Source: an uncultured Selenomonadales bacterium
GTDB lineage: Bacteria; Bacillota; Negativicutes; Selenomonadales; Selenomonadaceae
DNA: 64,000 nucleotides
Assembly: GCA_937877545.1 (NCBI GenBank)
Contig: CALFJE010000052.1
Span: 17,953 to 81,952 of the forward strand
Direction: 5' to 3'
Shown here: piece after piece, positions 24,380-33,312 of the stretch
Numbering within the stretch: position 1 is the first letter of the stretch
Layout: every line of letters starts with the position of its first letter
Program-made: the position numbers and the translations under genes
The notes under the pieces: generated by a model
Databases searched by the model: none
What the model saw: the letters and a program-made list of their open reading frames with translations, nothing else
What the model was told of the DNA's origin: nothing

Positions 24380-25468
24380 TTGTCTGACGAATTTTTTATG
24401 CGCGAGGCTTTAAGAATTGCGAAAAATGCGCTCGGACGAACGTCACCAAATCCGTTGGTCGGAGCGGTCGTGGTAAAGGACGGGAAAATAATCGCCGAGG
24501 GTTGGCATCGTCAAGCGGGGACGCCGCACGCCGAAGTTCACGCGCTGAATATGGCGGGCGACCTCGCCGCCGGCGCGACTTTATACGTGACGCTGGAACC
24601 GTGTTCGCATTTCGGCAGAACGCCGCCTTGCGTAAATAAAATTCTCGATTCGGGGATAAAACGCGTCGTGGCGGCAATGGAAGACCCGAATCCTGCCGTG
24701 GCGGGGCGCGGATTTGAAATTTTACGCTCAAACGGCGTCGAAATCGAAACGGGTTTGCTCGAAAATGAGGCTCGCAAATTGAACGAGGTATTTTTAAAGT
24801 GGATAACGCGAAAAATGCCGTTCGTGACGATGAAATTTGCCGGTTCGCTCGACGGGAAAATCGCGACGGTCGGCGGCGAATCGCAATGGATAAGCGGCAC
24901 GGAGTCTCGGAAATTTACGCATCAATTGCGCGATATAAACGACGCGATTTTAGTCGGAATCGGCACGGTTTTGGCGGATAATCCGAGCTTGACGACGCGC
25001 CTTGTCGCGGGAAAAAATCCTATACGGATAATCGTCGACAGCAATGCGCGGACGCCGCTAAATTCAACGGTCGTGACGGATAAATCTGCGCGGACGATAA
25101 TCGCAGTGACAAAAAATGCGCCGAGCGATAAAATTTCGGCGTTAAAAGCTTGCGGCGTCGAAATAATTACGGCGGGCGACGGCGAACGCGTTGATTTAAA
25201 GCTTTTAATGGAGCAACTCGCGGTGCGGGAAATAACGTCGATTTTGGTTGAGGGCGGCGGAGAAATTCATTTTTCCATGCTTAAATCGGGGCTGGTCGAT
25301 AAAATACTTGCATTTATCGCGCCGAAAATTTTGGGCGGCGATGGGAAATTTACGGCGGTAACGGGATTCGGTTTTGAAAAGCTTGCGGAGGCGGTCAAAA
25401 TTAAGGAATTTAATGCGGAAAAACTCGGCGAAGATATTTTATTGAGCGGCTACGTCACGGAGGATTAA
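24380..25468 (+). CDS. ribD: Bifunctional riboflavin deaminase/reductase
   Basis: 362 residues from TTG with GGGAGGG upstream. N-terminal deaminase: LGRTSPNPLVGAVVV, the zinc ligands in GTPHAEVHAL and TLEPCSHFGRTPPCVNKIL. C-terminal reductase: MKFAGSLDGKIATVGGESQWISG, AILVGIGTVLADNPSLTTR and ILVEGGGEIHFSML. It performs the second and third steps of riboflavin synthesis from GTP. It follows the Hsp70-like gene by 26 bases and is separated from the other rib genes by two small genes and the FMN riboswitch, so it may escape that control. Confidence 0.95.
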   Translation: MSDEFFMREALRIAKNALGRTSPNPLVGAVVVKDGKIIAEGWHRQAGTPHAEVHALNMAGDLAAGATLYVTLEPCSHFGRTPPCVNKILDSGIKRVVAAMEDPNPAVAGRGFEILRSNGVEIETGLLENEARKLNEVFLKWITRKMPFVTMKFAGSLDGKIATVGGESQWISGTESRKFTHQLRDINDAILVGIGTVLADNPSLTTRLVAGKNPIRIIVDSNARTPLNSTVVTDKSARTIIAVTKNAPSDKISALKACGVEIITAGDGERVDLKLLMEQLAVREITSILVEGGGEIHFSMLKSGLVDKILAFIAPKILGGDGKFTAVTGFGFEKLAEAVKIKEFNAEKLGEDILLSGYVTED

Positions 25469-26080
25469 ATGTACAAAAAAAATGAGCTGGATTATTTTAA
25501 AATCGGCGCGTCATTGGGCGGGCAACAGGAATGGTATTCGCGCTTCACGAATTTTGGCATGAACATTGGCGGTTGTGCGGCAATTACGGCTTGCGACAGC
25601 GCAATTTATTTTGAAAAATATTTCGGAGTGCGCGGCTTGTACCCGTTTAATTTGGAAAATTTGACGCGGGAAGATTATTTGCGCTTCGGAAAAATAATGG
25701 AGCCGTATTTGTATCCGCGCTGGTCGGGCGTCGATAAATTGGAAATATATTTGGACGGCTTCGGGCGATTTTTAAGCGACAGAGGCGTAAAAAATATAAA
25801 ATTATCGGGCTGGAGCGGCGAAAATAATATTTCCGACACGTTCGAGAAAATATGTCGGCAAATCGACGCGAAATTACCGATACCGTGCCTGATTTTAAAT
25901 CATAAATCGACGATAATGGCGGATTATGTGTGGCATTGGTTCATAATTGGCGGCTACGAATTCGGAAATTCGGCGTCGATAAAAGCAATTTCCTACGGCA
26001 TCGGGCGTTGGTTCGACTTCACGACGTTTTGGGATACGGGTTATCAGCGGAAAGGCGGCTTGATTCTGTTTGAAATTTGA
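25469..26080 (+). CDS. Hypothetical protein, possible papain/C39-like cysteine peptidase fold
   Basis: 203 residues starting directly after the ribD stop; the GGAGG site lies inside ribD. GMNIGGCAAITACDSAIYFEKYFG looks like the catalytic Cys helix of a C39-type or papain-like domain, and DYVWHWFIIGGYEF could carry the His. The usual surrounding residues are too weak to be sure, and no signal peptide is present. Tight coupling to ribD implies co-expression, but no link to riboflavin is evident. Confidence 0.5.
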   Translation: MYKKNELDYFKIGASLGGQQEWYSRFTNFGMNIGGCAAITACDSAIYFEKYFGVRGLYPFNLENLTREDYLRFGKIMEPYLYPRWSGVDKLEIYLDGFGRFLSDRGVKNIKLSGWSGENNISDTFEKICRQIDAKLPIPCLILNHKSTIMADYVWHWFIIGGYEFGNSASIKAISYGIGRWFDFTTFWDTGYQRKGGLILFEI

Positions 26081-26339
26081 ATGCGATAAATGCGGCGCGT
26101 GCTGTAAAAATATAAGGCTGTCGAGGTGGGCAAAGGACTTGGACAGGGGCGACGGCGTTTGTAAACATCTGACGGCGGAAAATTTATGCGAAATTTACGC
26201 CGAACGACCGATTTTTTGCAACGTGGAGGCGTACTACGACGAATATTTTTCGGACGTAATGAGCCGAGAAAAATTTTATAAAATCAATTACGACGCGTGC
26301 GAACGCTTAAAAAAATTTGACAGCGCAAAAAAATCGTGA
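26070..26339 (+). CDS. YkgJ-family cysteine cluster protein
   Basis: 89 residues from a TTG overlapping the preceding gene by 11 bases. The N-terminus FECDKCGACCKNIRL is the CxxCGxCC cluster typical of the YkgJ/zinc-or-iron-chelating family, with later Cys at GVCKHL, NLCEIY and PIFCNV. Members probably bind an iron-sulfur cluster or Zn; their role is mostly unknown. It ends 14 bases before the FMN riboswitch. Confidence 0.8.
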   Translation: MKFECDKCGACCKNIRLSRWAKDLDRGDGVCKHLTAENLCEIYAERPIFCNVEAYYDEYFSDVMSREKFYKINYDACERLKKFDSAKKS

Positions 26340-26352
26340 TATTTTTAATCGC

Positions 26353-26462
26353 GAAACTTGGGGCGGAGTGAAAATCTCCACCGGCGGTGACAGTCCGCGA
26401 GCCTACGGGCAGATTCGGTGCAATTCCGAAACCGACGGTTAAAGTCCGGATGAGAAAGTTTC
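26353..26462 (+). ncRNA. FMN riboswitch (RFN element)
   Basis: Matches the RFN consensus: GGGGCGGAGTGAAAATCTCC, ACCGGCGGTGACAGTCCGCG, GATTCGGTGCAATTCCGAAACCGACGG and AGTCCGGATGAGA. P1 pairs GAAACT (26353-26358) with AGTTTC (26457-26462). It senses FMN and turns down the rib genes that follow. Confidence 0.95.
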
Positions 26463-26478
26463 CTGCAGATTGAATTTA

Positions 26479-26511
26479 CCCGCCTGAAGTTTTCAAGGCG
26501 GTTTTATTTTT
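26479..26511 (+). terminator. Riboswitch expression-platform terminator
   Basis: CCGCC (26480-26484) pairs with GGCGG (26497-26501), extended by GAA/TTC, then a T-rich stretch 14 bases before the ribE start. FMN binding should favour it. Confidence 0.8.
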
Positions 26512-26524
26512 TGCGGAGGTCAAA

Positions 26525-27151
26525 ATGTTCACGGGGATAATTGAGGAAGTCGGGCGACTTAAAAATCTGCGCGGCGGACGAATTGAAATTGCTTGCTCAA
26601 AAGTTTTGGCGGGCGTCAAGGTCGGCGACAGCATAGCCGCGAACGGAATTTGCCTGACCGTCGTCGAACACGGCGCGGATTATTTTGCGGCGGATGTCAT
26701 GCCCGAAACTTTCAAAAAGACTTCGCTCGGCGAACTTAAAAGCGGCGGGCTTGTCAATCTGGAACGCGCCTTGCAAGTCGGCGAAAGGCTCGGCGGGCAC
26801 ATCGTAAGCGGGCATATCGACGGCGTCGGTAAAATTCTAAGCATTAAATCCGACGGGAACTCGCTCCTAATCGACGTGGCGGCTCCCGGTCACTTGATGA
26901 GGCAAATCGCGCCCAAAGGCTCCGTTGCGCTCGACGGCATAAGCTTAACCGTCGTCGACGCCGGCTCGGAAAGTTTCTCCGTGTCGATGATTCCGCATAC
27001 CCGCGCCGTCACGAACTTTCAAGCCAAACGCGCCGGTTCGCCCGTCAACATTGAGACCGATATTTTGGCAAAGTACATTGAGCGGCTGACAAACTTTAAC
27101 GTTGCCCCGACGATAACGAAAAGTTTTCTGGAGGAAAACGGATTCGCATGA
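26525..27151 (+). CDS. ribE: Riboflavin synthase alpha chain
   Basis: 208 residues with the two internally repeated lumazine-binding halves: MFTGIIEEVGRL...GDSIAANGICLTV...LERAL and GGHIVSGHIDGVGKI...GSVALDGISLTV...VNIETDILAKYIERL. It dismutates two 6,7-dimethyl-8-ribityllumazine to riboflavin. It is preceded by the FMN riboswitch and a GGAGG site, and its stop overlaps the next gene (ATGA). Confidence 0.95.
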   Translation: MFTGIIEEVGRLKNLRGGRIEIACSKVLAGVKVGDSIAANGICLTVVEHGADYFAADVMPETFKKTSLGELKSGGLVNLERALQVGERLGGHIVSGHIDGVGKILSIKSDGNSLLIDVAAPGHLMRQIAPKGSVALDGISLTVVDAGSESFSVSMIPHTRAVTNFQAKRAGSPVNIETDILAKYIERLTNFNVAPTITKSFLEENGFA

Positions 27152-27952
27152 AAAAAATCTTGGTGACAATGAATCTCGACGCCGCGCAGAAAAATTTGCT
27201 TGAACGTCAAGCTGAAGGTTTTGCGTGCGAATTCGTTTATAAGAAAAACGCCGACTTGACGGCTGATGATTTGCGCGACGTTGATTGGATAATCGGCAGT
27301 CCGCCGCCTAAACTTTTGCCCGCCGCGCCGCGCCTTGAGTGGTTGCAAATTGTCTTCGCGGGAGCGGACACCTATCTTAACGTGCCGCCCGAAATCACCT
27401 TGACGAACGCCAAGGGAGCTTACGACGTTGCCGTTTCGGAGCACATGCTTGCTTTGACGCCGGCTTTAACGCCCGCCTCGACATTTACGTTCGCCAACAG
27501 ACAAATCACTTGTGGCAGAGGACGCGGGCAATTCGTTCCGTGAGCGGCTCGACGGTTTTGATTTTGGGCGCGGGCAATATGTCGCGATGATTTTGCCGGG
27601 CGGCAGTCAAACGAATCACTTCATGGACGCCGACAGGCTTGCCAAGCTCAAACGCGGCGCGTATCTGATTAACGTCGGGCGCGGCAATGCGATTGACCTC
27701 GACGCTCTGAAGGCGACTCTTCGCAGCGGACAACTCGGTGGCGTTGCGCTCGATGTGACTGAGCCTGAACCCTTGCCGCCCGAAGATGAGCTTTGGGACT
27801 TTGATAACGTGATAATCACGCCGCATTGTGCGGGCGGTTTGTACCTCAAGCAAACCCGCGACGCGATTGTCGAAATCTGCGCGGAAAATCTTTTCGGCAA
27901 ATTGCGCGGCTTGCCGCTGAAAAATCTTGTCAACCGCACAGCCGGTTACTGA
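27148..27952 (+). pseudogene. Broken D-2-hydroxyacid dehydrogenase (phosphoglycerate-dehydrogenase-like)
   Basis: The first part reads MKKILVTMNLDAAQKNLLERQ to AVSEHMLAL (frame 1). Near 27465 the frame shifts and continues as ARLDIYVRQQTNHLWQRTRA and STVLILGAGN, the start of the NAD-binding motif. The rest of the GxGxxG region and about 60 residues are deleted, joining in a third frame to YVAMILPGGSQTNHF, LINVGRGNAIDL, ALDVTEPEPLP and ITPHCAGGLY. The two lesions remove most of the cofactor site, so it cannot work as an intact dehydrogenase. It sits between ribE and ribBA and is presumably still transcribed. Confidence 0.85.
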
Positions 27953-27964
27953 GGAGGAAAATTT

Positions 27965-29176
27965 ATGAGCGAATTTGCGACGATTGAGCAGGCGATTGAC
28001 GACATTAAACGCGGCAAAATGATTGTGGTTGTCGACGACGAAGACCGCGAAAACGAGGGCGACTTGATTATCGCCGCCGAGACCGTCACGCCCGCCGATA
28101 TAAATTTCATGGCGACGCACGCCAAGGGCTTAATCTGCACGCCGATTGACGGCAAACGCCTTGACGAGCTGGAAATCGGGCAGATGGTTGCCAACAATAC
28201 CGACAATCACGAAACGGCGTTCACGGTGTCGATTGACGCGTTCGACACGGAGACGGGCATATCGGCTTACGAACGTTGCCATACGATAAAAATGCTCCTT
28301 GACCCTGCCGCCACGCCCGCAAGCTTCCGCAAACCGGGGCATGTCTTCCCGTTGCGAGCGGTAGTGGGCGGCGTCCTGCGCAGGGCGGGGCATACCGAGA
28401 CCACGACCGATTTGGCGCGACTGGCGGGCTTCTACCCTGCGGGCTTATGTTGCGAGATAATGGACGACGACGGGCACATGATGCGCACGGACAATCTTAA
28501 AAAGTTCGCGGCTAAGCACGGGCTGAGTATAATCACGGTGCGGGCGTTGATTGAGTATCGCAAGCGCACGGAGAAATTTGTCAAGCAAATCGCCGACGTG
28601 GACTTTCCCAGCAAGTACGGGCATTTTCGCCTTAAAGCCTACGAAAGCACGCTTGACGGCAAATGTCACCTGGCGATAGTCAAGGGCGACGTGGCGGGCA
28701 AGGAAAATGTCTTGGTACGCGTGCACTCCGAGTGCTTGACGGGCGACGCATTAGGTTCGTTGAGATGCGATTGCGGCGACCAACTGGCGACTGCTTTGCG
28801 ACTGATTGAATCGGCGGGCGCGGGCGTTTTACTCTACATGCGGCAGGAGGGGCGCGGTATCGGGCTTGCCAATAAGATTCGGGCTTACGCCTTGCAGGAT
28901 TCGGGCAAAGATACCGTCGAGGCGAATATCCTGCTGGGCTTCAAGCCCGACCTTCGCGACTACGGCATAGGGGCGCAGATTCTTTCCGACCTCGGCTTGA
29001 CGACGATTCGCTTGTTGACGAACAATCCCGCCAAACGCGCCGGCTTGGAAGGGCACGGCTTGACGATAACCGAACGCGTTCCGATAGTCATTGCGCCGAC
29101 GAAATTCGATAAAAACTATCTGACGGTCAAAAAAGTCAAAATGGGGCACGTATTCGATAAGGGGGAAACGGAATGA
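27965..29176 (+). CDS. ribBA: Bifunctional DHBP synthase / GTP cyclohydrolase II
   Basis: 403 residues with GGAGG before ATG. The RibB half has [33 protein letters not shown] and [15 protein letters not shown]. The RibA half has [26 protein letters not shown] with the zinc Cys residues, [20 protein letters not shown] and [11 protein letters not shown]. It makes both precursors of riboflavin, from ribulose-5-phosphate and GTP. Its stop overlaps ribH by 4 bases. Confidence 0.96.
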   Translation: MSEFATIEQAIDDIKRGKMIVVVDDEDRENEGDLIIAAETVTPADINFMATHAKGLICTPIDGKRLDELEIGQMVANNTDNHETAFTVSIDAFDTETGISAYERCHTIKMLLDPAATPASFRKPGHVFPLRAVVGGVLRRAGHTETTTDLARLAGFYPAGLCCEIMDDDGHMMRTDNLKKFAAKHGLSIITVRALIEYRKRTEKFVKQIADVDFPSKYGHFRLKAYESTLDGKCHLAIVKGDVAGKENVLVRVHSECLTGDALGSLRCDCGDQLATALRLIESAGAGVLLYMRQEGRGIGLANKIRAYALQDSGKDTVEANILLGFKPDLRDYGIGAQILSDLGLTTIRLLTNNPAKRAGLEGHGLTITERVPIVIAPTKFDKNYLTVKKVKMGHVFDKGETE

Positions 29177-29712
29177 ATATTTACGAGGGCAATATCAACG
29201 GGCGCGGCTTGAAGTTCGCGATAGTGGTTGCGCGTTTCAACGAGTTTATCACGAGCAAATTGTTGGGCGGGGCGTTGGACGCGTTGAAACGTCACGAGAC
29301 GCCCGACGAAAATATTTCGGTGATTTGGGTACCGGGCGCGTTTGAAATTCCGTTGACGGCAAAAAAATTGGCGTCGACGAAGAAATTCGACGCGATAATT
29401 TGTTTGGGCGCGGTGATTCGCGGAGCCACCACGCATTACGATTACGTCTGCAACGAGGTCTCAAAGGGCGTGGCGGCGGTCGGACTTCAAAGCGGCGTCC
29501 CGACGATTTTTGGCGTCGTCACCACAGAAAACATTCAGCAGGCGATTGAACGCGCCGGCACCAAGTCGGGCAATAAGGGCTTCGACGCGGCGATTTCGGC
29601 AATGGAAATGGCGAACTTGATTAAGCAGCTGTCGAAGGGCGAGGACTCGGTCAAGCCGCGCAAAACCAGAGGGCGTCCGCCTAAGGTCGTCGAGGAGCCT
29701 AAAGCTCAATGA
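29173..29712 (+). CDS. ribH: 6,7-dimethyl-8-ribityllumazine synthase with basic tail
   Basis: 179 residues. Core: [65 protein letters not shown] and [27 protein letters not shown]. Lumazine synthase condenses the RibA/D and RibB products. The usual end is near LIKQL; here about 25 extra residues follow with [15 protein letters not shown], an AT-hook-like RGRP segment. It ends the rib operon and overlaps the convergent MBL gene by 14 bases. Confidence 0.95.
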   Translation: MNIYEGNINGRGLKFAIVVARFNEFITSKLLGGALDALKRHETPDENISVIWVPGAFEIPLTAKKLASTKKFDAIICLGAVIRGATTHYDYVCNEVSKGVAAVGLQSGVPTIFGVVTTENIQQAIERAGTKSGNKGFDAAISAMEMANLIKQLSKGEDSVKPRKTRGRPPKVVEEPKAQ

Positions 29713-30505
29713 CGGAACCCGTTGCAATTCGGCTTCGGCAAAGATTGATAAAAGATTCTCCCGAACAATGACACGGGAGAATTTTTTTTACGCCCAAAGC
29801 TTTCAGTTCGTCGAGCGTCCGCAAAATACGTTCGTTCGTCGCGCCCGTCAAATGAAGCCCGCCAATCACGCCGACAATCGGCAAGCCGAATCGGTCGTGC
29901 ACGTCGGCAACGATATTCAAAATGCCCGCATGAGCGCACGCCGTCACAAGCGTCAAGCCGTCGCCGCCGCGCAGGAGCAGAACAATCTCGTCGCCGAAAT
30001 CGTCGGGCAGTTTCTTATCGCCGCGTACAAATTTACTCGGCACGGTCTCAAAGTCGTAACGCCGCTTGAAATTCCCTACAAGCCACGCGGTATCGTCGAG
30101 CCGAATCACGTCGCGACAGATGATTTGCTCAATGCCGCGAGCCGCCAAAAAATCTTCGTCGAAGCCGCAACCGCGATACTTAAAGCCGCCGTCGACGCGG
30201 GAATATTTCTCTTCCCAAAAGTTTTCGCCCGTGATTAGGGTTTTAATCTGCGCGGAGTCCGCAAGCCTCGGAAAGCCGCCCGCGTGGTCGTAGTGCGAAT
30301 GGCTCAGCGCAACGATTTTAATTCCGCGCAAGTCGACGCCCAAAGTTCGCGCATTATCGAACGCCGCGCCCGTGTGTCCGCAGTCGAAGATAAATTTTGT
30401 CCGTTCGGTCTCGACGAGGAAGCTCAGCCCGTGTTCGGCAACGAGGGCAGAGTCGGCGGGGGCGGTGTTTTCAATCAGCAATGTTAAAGTCGTCAAAGCA
30501 ATCAC
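29699..30505 (-). CDS. MBL-fold metallo-hydrolase (dihydropterin/RFA-P synthase-like group)
   Basis: About 265-268 residues. Metal ligands: [10 protein letters not shown] (HxHxDH), [12 protein letters not shown] and the C-terminal GLHL and CHCSGE. The layout matches the group annotated as 7,8-dihydropterin-6-methyl-4-(ribofuranosyl)aminobenzene-5'-phosphate synthase-like, whose bacterial function is largely unproven. A start at GTG 30505 is possible, but the GAGGTG just upstream fits better with the in-frame TTG at 30496. The 3' end carries the rib operon terminator within coding sequence. Confidence 0.82.
   Translation of the reverse strand: MIALTTLTLLIENTAPADSALVAEHGLSFLVETERTKFIFDCGHTGAAFDNARTLGVDLRGIKIVALSHSHYDHAGGFPRLADSAQIKTLITGENFWEEKYSRVDGGFKYRGCGFDEDFLAARGIEQIICRDVIRLDDTAWLVGNFKRRYDFETVPSKFVRGDKKLPDDFGDEIVLLLRGGDGLTLVTACAHAGILNIVADVHDRFGLPIVGVIGGLHLTGATNERILRTLDELKALGVKKILPCHCSGESFINLCRSRIATGSVIEL
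29754..29789 (+). terminator. Terminator of the rib operon, inside the opposing gene
   Basis: ATTCTCCCG (29755-29763) pairs with CGGGAGAAT (29774-29782), followed by eight T on the plus strand. It lies within the MBL coding region (HCSGESF). Confidence 0.85.
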
Positions 30506-30554
30506 CTCGCAGGCAGTTTAATCGAATTCTTACGCCGGCGCAACGGATTTTAAC

Positions 30555-30583
30555 TTGCATATTTTTTTCAGGTAGGTTACAAT
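30555..30583 (+). promoter_or_regulatory. Promoter of the secreted Lys-rich-tail protein
   Basis: TTGCAT, 17-base spacer, TACAAT, 30 bases before the TTG start at 30613. Confidence 0.65.
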
Positions 30584-30612
30584 GCGGAAAAACTTTAACG
30601 GGGTGAAAAAGC

Positions 30613-31302
30613 TTGCGCAAAATAATTTTCTTGACGGCACTGCTGATGATGTTGTTGACGGCTACGGCGTTCGCGGAGGAGGTCGCCGCGCCCGAAGAAT
30701 CCGCCGCCTCCAACGACGAGCCTTATATCTACACCAGCGAGGATTTTAAATACACAATCGCCTGTCCGATTAAGCCGTTGGCGGTCGTCCGTAATCCTTG
30801 GCAGGAGCCTGAAAAACGCGGCGAGATGCTCGTCTTCGCCAACGAAGGCTGGAATATTCAATACGCCTATTTGATTCAAGTCAACGCCTTCGACAACGCC
30901 AACGTCCCCGACTTCAACACGGCGGATAAAGCCGTCCTCGACGACTATCTGGAAAAGCTCAAGGAAAACGGCTTCGGGCTTGCCGAGCTGGTCAGCATAA
31001 CGGCGCAAAATAAGGGCGTCTACGCCGTCACCGCCGAGACGATTGAGGTTGTCAATAAGGAGACCGGCGAGCTTGAGGGCGAATTCGTTGCCGACCGCCA
31101 GGACATTTATACGTTCTTCCGCACGCCGGCGGGTCGTTGCGTCAGCGTCCAGCTTAGGAGCGTCAACCTCGATAAGGAATTCCTCGACACCTATCGCTAC
31201 GGCGTCGCCAGCTTCAAGGATAATTCCGCCGACGATAAAAAAGCCGACAAGAAATCCAAAAAGGACAAGAAGTCCAAGAAGGATAAAAAGGACAAGAAAT
31301 AA
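30613..31302 (+). CDS. Secreted hypothetical protein with Lys-Asp-rich tail
   Basis: 229 residues from TTG with GGGGTG upstream. A clear signal peptide (RKIIFLTALLMMLLTATAFA, cut after AFA) is followed by a globular domain of about 160 residues (YTSEDFKYTIACP, MLVFANEGWNIQYAYLIQVNAF, DRQDIYTFFRTPAGRCVSVQLRS). The fold cannot be named with confidence. The final 25 residues are a KK(S/D)KKDK repeat that could bind polyanions such as teichoic acid or lipopolysaccharide. Monocistronic, followed by tRNA-Gln. Confidence 0.75.
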   Translation: MRKIIFLTALLMMLLTATAFAEEVAAPEESAASNDEPYIYTSEDFKYTIACPIKPLAVVRNPWQEPEKRGEMLVFANEGWNIQYAYLIQVNAFDNANVPDFNTADKAVLDDYLEKLKENGFGLAELVSITAQNKGVYAVTAETIEVVNKETGELEGEFVADRQDIYTFFRTPAGRCVSVQLRSVNLDKEFLDTYRYGVASFKDNSADDKKADKKSKKDKKSKKDKKDKK

Positions 31303-31305
31303 TCA

Positions 31306-31334
31306 TTGACAAAAAGTGAGCCGTGTGGTATAAA
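31306..31334 (+). promoter_or_regulatory. Promoter of tRNA-Gln
   Basis: TTGACA, 17-base spacer, TATAAA, 17 bases before the tRNA 5' end. Confidence 0.8.
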
Positions 31335-31351
31335 AGGCAACGGTTTTACAA

Positions 31352-31427
31352 AGGGGTATCGCCAAGTTGGTAAGGCACCAGACTCTGAATCTGGCATTCG
31401 TTGGTTCGAGTCCAGCTACCCCTGCCA
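31352..31427 (+). tRNA. tRNA-Gln (anticodon CTG)
   Basis: 76 nt with acceptor AGGGGTA/TACCCCT, D-arm GCCAAGTTGGTAAGGC, anticodon arm CCAGA-CTCTGAA-TCTGG giving CTG, T-arm with GGTTCGAGTCC, and encoded CCA. The next gene begins 70 bases on. Confidence 0.93.
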
Positions 31428-31496
31428 ATCTTGAAATTAACAAGAGCCTGCGTCTCAAACGGCGCGGGTTCTTTGGGTTTAAGGGAGGTCGTGAGC

Positions 31497-32198
31497 ATGG
31501 AAGAATCAATTATGTCGCCGCTGTTTTCCGATGTGTTGAATTTCCTTTCGCTGGGCTTGAGCGTGGTATTGCTGTTCGCGGTAGCCTACTTGTGGTCAAG
31601 CAACAACACCAAAACCGCGCAGCTTGAGACGTTGCAATCGGAATTCAAGCGCATGAAAAAGAAAGTCGACAAGGTGGAGGAAAAAGTCAACCAGATACGC
31701 GAGCCGCAAGTAATCTCGGAGGTGCCGCAAGCCGCGCCGTTCGGGATAGACTTATCGTCGGACGAACTGCCGCAAGTCGCAACGTCTTTGGAGCCGCAAG
31801 ACCCGTGGCTTAAATTCGTGGCGGCGTACAACGATTTGGCGGCGGATATGTCGACGCCCGGCAAGCTCAAAAAGTGCGAGAACTTTGTCCGCGAACAGAA
31901 ATTGCGGATTTTGACTTACGGCGGCTCCATGACGTTCCGCCCCGCAATCGACGTTAAGGACAGCAGTTATTGGGCGTTCAAGTGTTCGGGTGAGGAGTTT
32001 GCGGTCGTGCCCAATCCCATGACGCCTTGCGACGAGGAGTTTGTCGCGGAGAGCGGCATAAAGGAGGCGTTCGCGCTGAATTATCAGAACGGCGTCTACA
32101 AAAAGTATTATGTCAAGTTGCCTGCGCTGTTTACTTGCGAGCCGTCGGAGGGTTGGCGGCTGAAAAATCCCGGCGTCGTGAATTTGGAGCGGAAATGA
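31497..32198 (+). CDS. Membrane-anchored hypothetical protein with coiled coil
   Basis: 233 residues from ATG 31497 (GGGAGG eight bases upstream). A single membrane helix lies near residues 11-32 (VLNFLSLGLSVVLLFAVAYLW), followed by a charged coiled coil (about 38-66, LETLQSEFKRMKKKVDKVEEKVNQI). A soluble domain of about 130 residues (DPWLKFVAAYNDLAADMSTPGKLKKCENF, FRPAIDVKDSSYWAFKC) follows. The family is not recognised. It overlaps closely with the NagZ-like gene (1-base gap), suggesting co-translation and perhaps an envelope role. Confidence 0.7.
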   Translation: MEESIMSPLFSDVLNFLSLGLSVVLLFAVAYLWSSNNTKTAQLETLQSEFKRMKKKVDKVEEKVNQIREPQVISEVPQAAPFGIDLSSDELPQVATSLEPQDPWLKFVAAYNDLAADMSTPGKLKKCENFVREQKLRILTYGGSMTFRPAIDVKDSSYWAFKCSGEEFAVVPNPMTPCDEEFVAESGIKEAFALNYQNGVYKKYYVKLPALFTCEPSEGWRLKNPGVVNLERK

Positions 32199-32199
32199 C

Positions 32200-33297
32200 A
32201 TGAAAAAATTTTTGGCAGCAATCTGCGCGGTTGCATTGATGATGGCGGGTTGCGGCGCGGCTCAAGAGGTCAAAGCCGACGTTATCGCGCCGCCCGACCC
32301 CATTGAACAGCAACTTAAATCCATGACGCTCGAAGAAAAAATCGGGCAAATGGTGATGATTGGCGTCTACGGCACGACGCTCAACGACGATGTAAAATAT
32401 TCGCTGAACGAATTCCACTTCGGCGGCGTGATTTTCTACGACCGCAACTTGGAGAGCGTGGCGCAGACTAAAAAGTTCGCGAGCGATATGGAGGCGGCGG
32501 CTAATCAAAAGGCTCCGCTGTTCTTCGCCATAGACGAGGAGGGCGGCAGAGTTGTTCGCGGCAAAAGTTTCTTGCAACCCGCGCCGTCTCAAGAGGAAAT
32601 CGGGCAAGGCGGCAACCCCGACGACGCCACGTATTGGGCTGAGCACAACGCGACGATTCTGCGCGGTATCGGCGTTAATTTGAACTTCGCGCCCGTGGCG
32701 GACGTGGGCAGTCGCGATACGCGCTCCTTCGGCGACGACGCTCAAATCGTGGCGGACTTCGTGGAGGCGTCCGCGCAGGGCTACGAGGCGCAGAATTTCC
32801 TCTACACGCTTAAGCATTTCCCCGGTATCGGCAAAAGCAAGATTGACCCGCACAAAGAGGTTTCAAGCGTGGAAGTCGACAGAGCGACCCTCGACGCCGA
32901 GGACTTGCCGCCGTTCGTGAGGATTATTCGCGGGCACGACAATTCGCGCTTTATGATAATGGTCGGGCATTTGCTCTACGACGCGCTCGACCCCGTCAAC
33001 TCCGCAAGCTTATCGCCCGCCGTCATGACGGGGCTTTTGCGCAACGAGTTGGGCTTTACGGGCGTTGTGATAACCGACGATTTGGAGATGGGCGCGATTA
33101 AAAATAATACCGATTTGCCGAGCCTCGGCGTGCGCATGATTCAGGCGGGCGGCGATATTGCGCTTGTCTGCCACAATTACGAAAGCCAGCAGGTCGTTTA
33201 CAACAGCATTCTGACGGCGGTTAAGCGCGGCGAAATTTCCGAGGCGCGTATCGACGAATCCGTCCGCCGTATCCTCAAGATGAAGGCGCACTTGTAA
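32200..33297 (+). CDS. Lipoprotein glycoside hydrolase family 3 (NagZ-like beta-N-acetylglucosaminidase)
   Basis: 365 residues. Lipoprotein signal with lipobox MMAGC (Cys18). GH3 core: IGQMVMIGVYG, FHFGGVIFYDRN, FFAIDEEGGRVVRG, VNLNFAPVADVG, LKHFPGIGKSKIDPH and the nucleophile region TGVVITDDLEMGAI. The Asp-x-His dyad (DPH) is kept, but the usual GHG of KHFPGHG is GIG. NagZ enzymes remove GlcNAc from peptidoglycan fragments. As an exported lipoprotein it would act outside the membrane, feeding MurNAc to the recycling genes at 9.7-11.5 kb. Confidence 0.88.
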   Translation: MKKFLAAICAVALMMAGCGAAQEVKADVIAPPDPIEQQLKSMTLEEKIGQMVMIGVYGTTLNDDVKYSLNEFHFGGVIFYDRNLESVAQTKKFASDMEAAANQKAPLFFAIDEEGGRVVRGKSFLQPAPSQEEIGQGGNPDDATYWAEHNATILRGIGVNLNFAPVADVGSRDTRSFGDDAQIVADFVEASAQGYEAQNFLYTLKHFPGIGKSKIDPHKEVSSVEVDRATLDAEDLPPFVRIIRGHDNSRFMIMVGHLLYDALDPVNSASLSPAVMTGLLRNELGFTGVVITDDLEMGAIKNNTDLPSLGVRMIQAGGDIALVCHNYESQQVVYNSILTAVKRGEISEARIDESVRRILKMKAHL

Positions 33298-33312
33298 GCG
33301 GGAGGCGATTTT

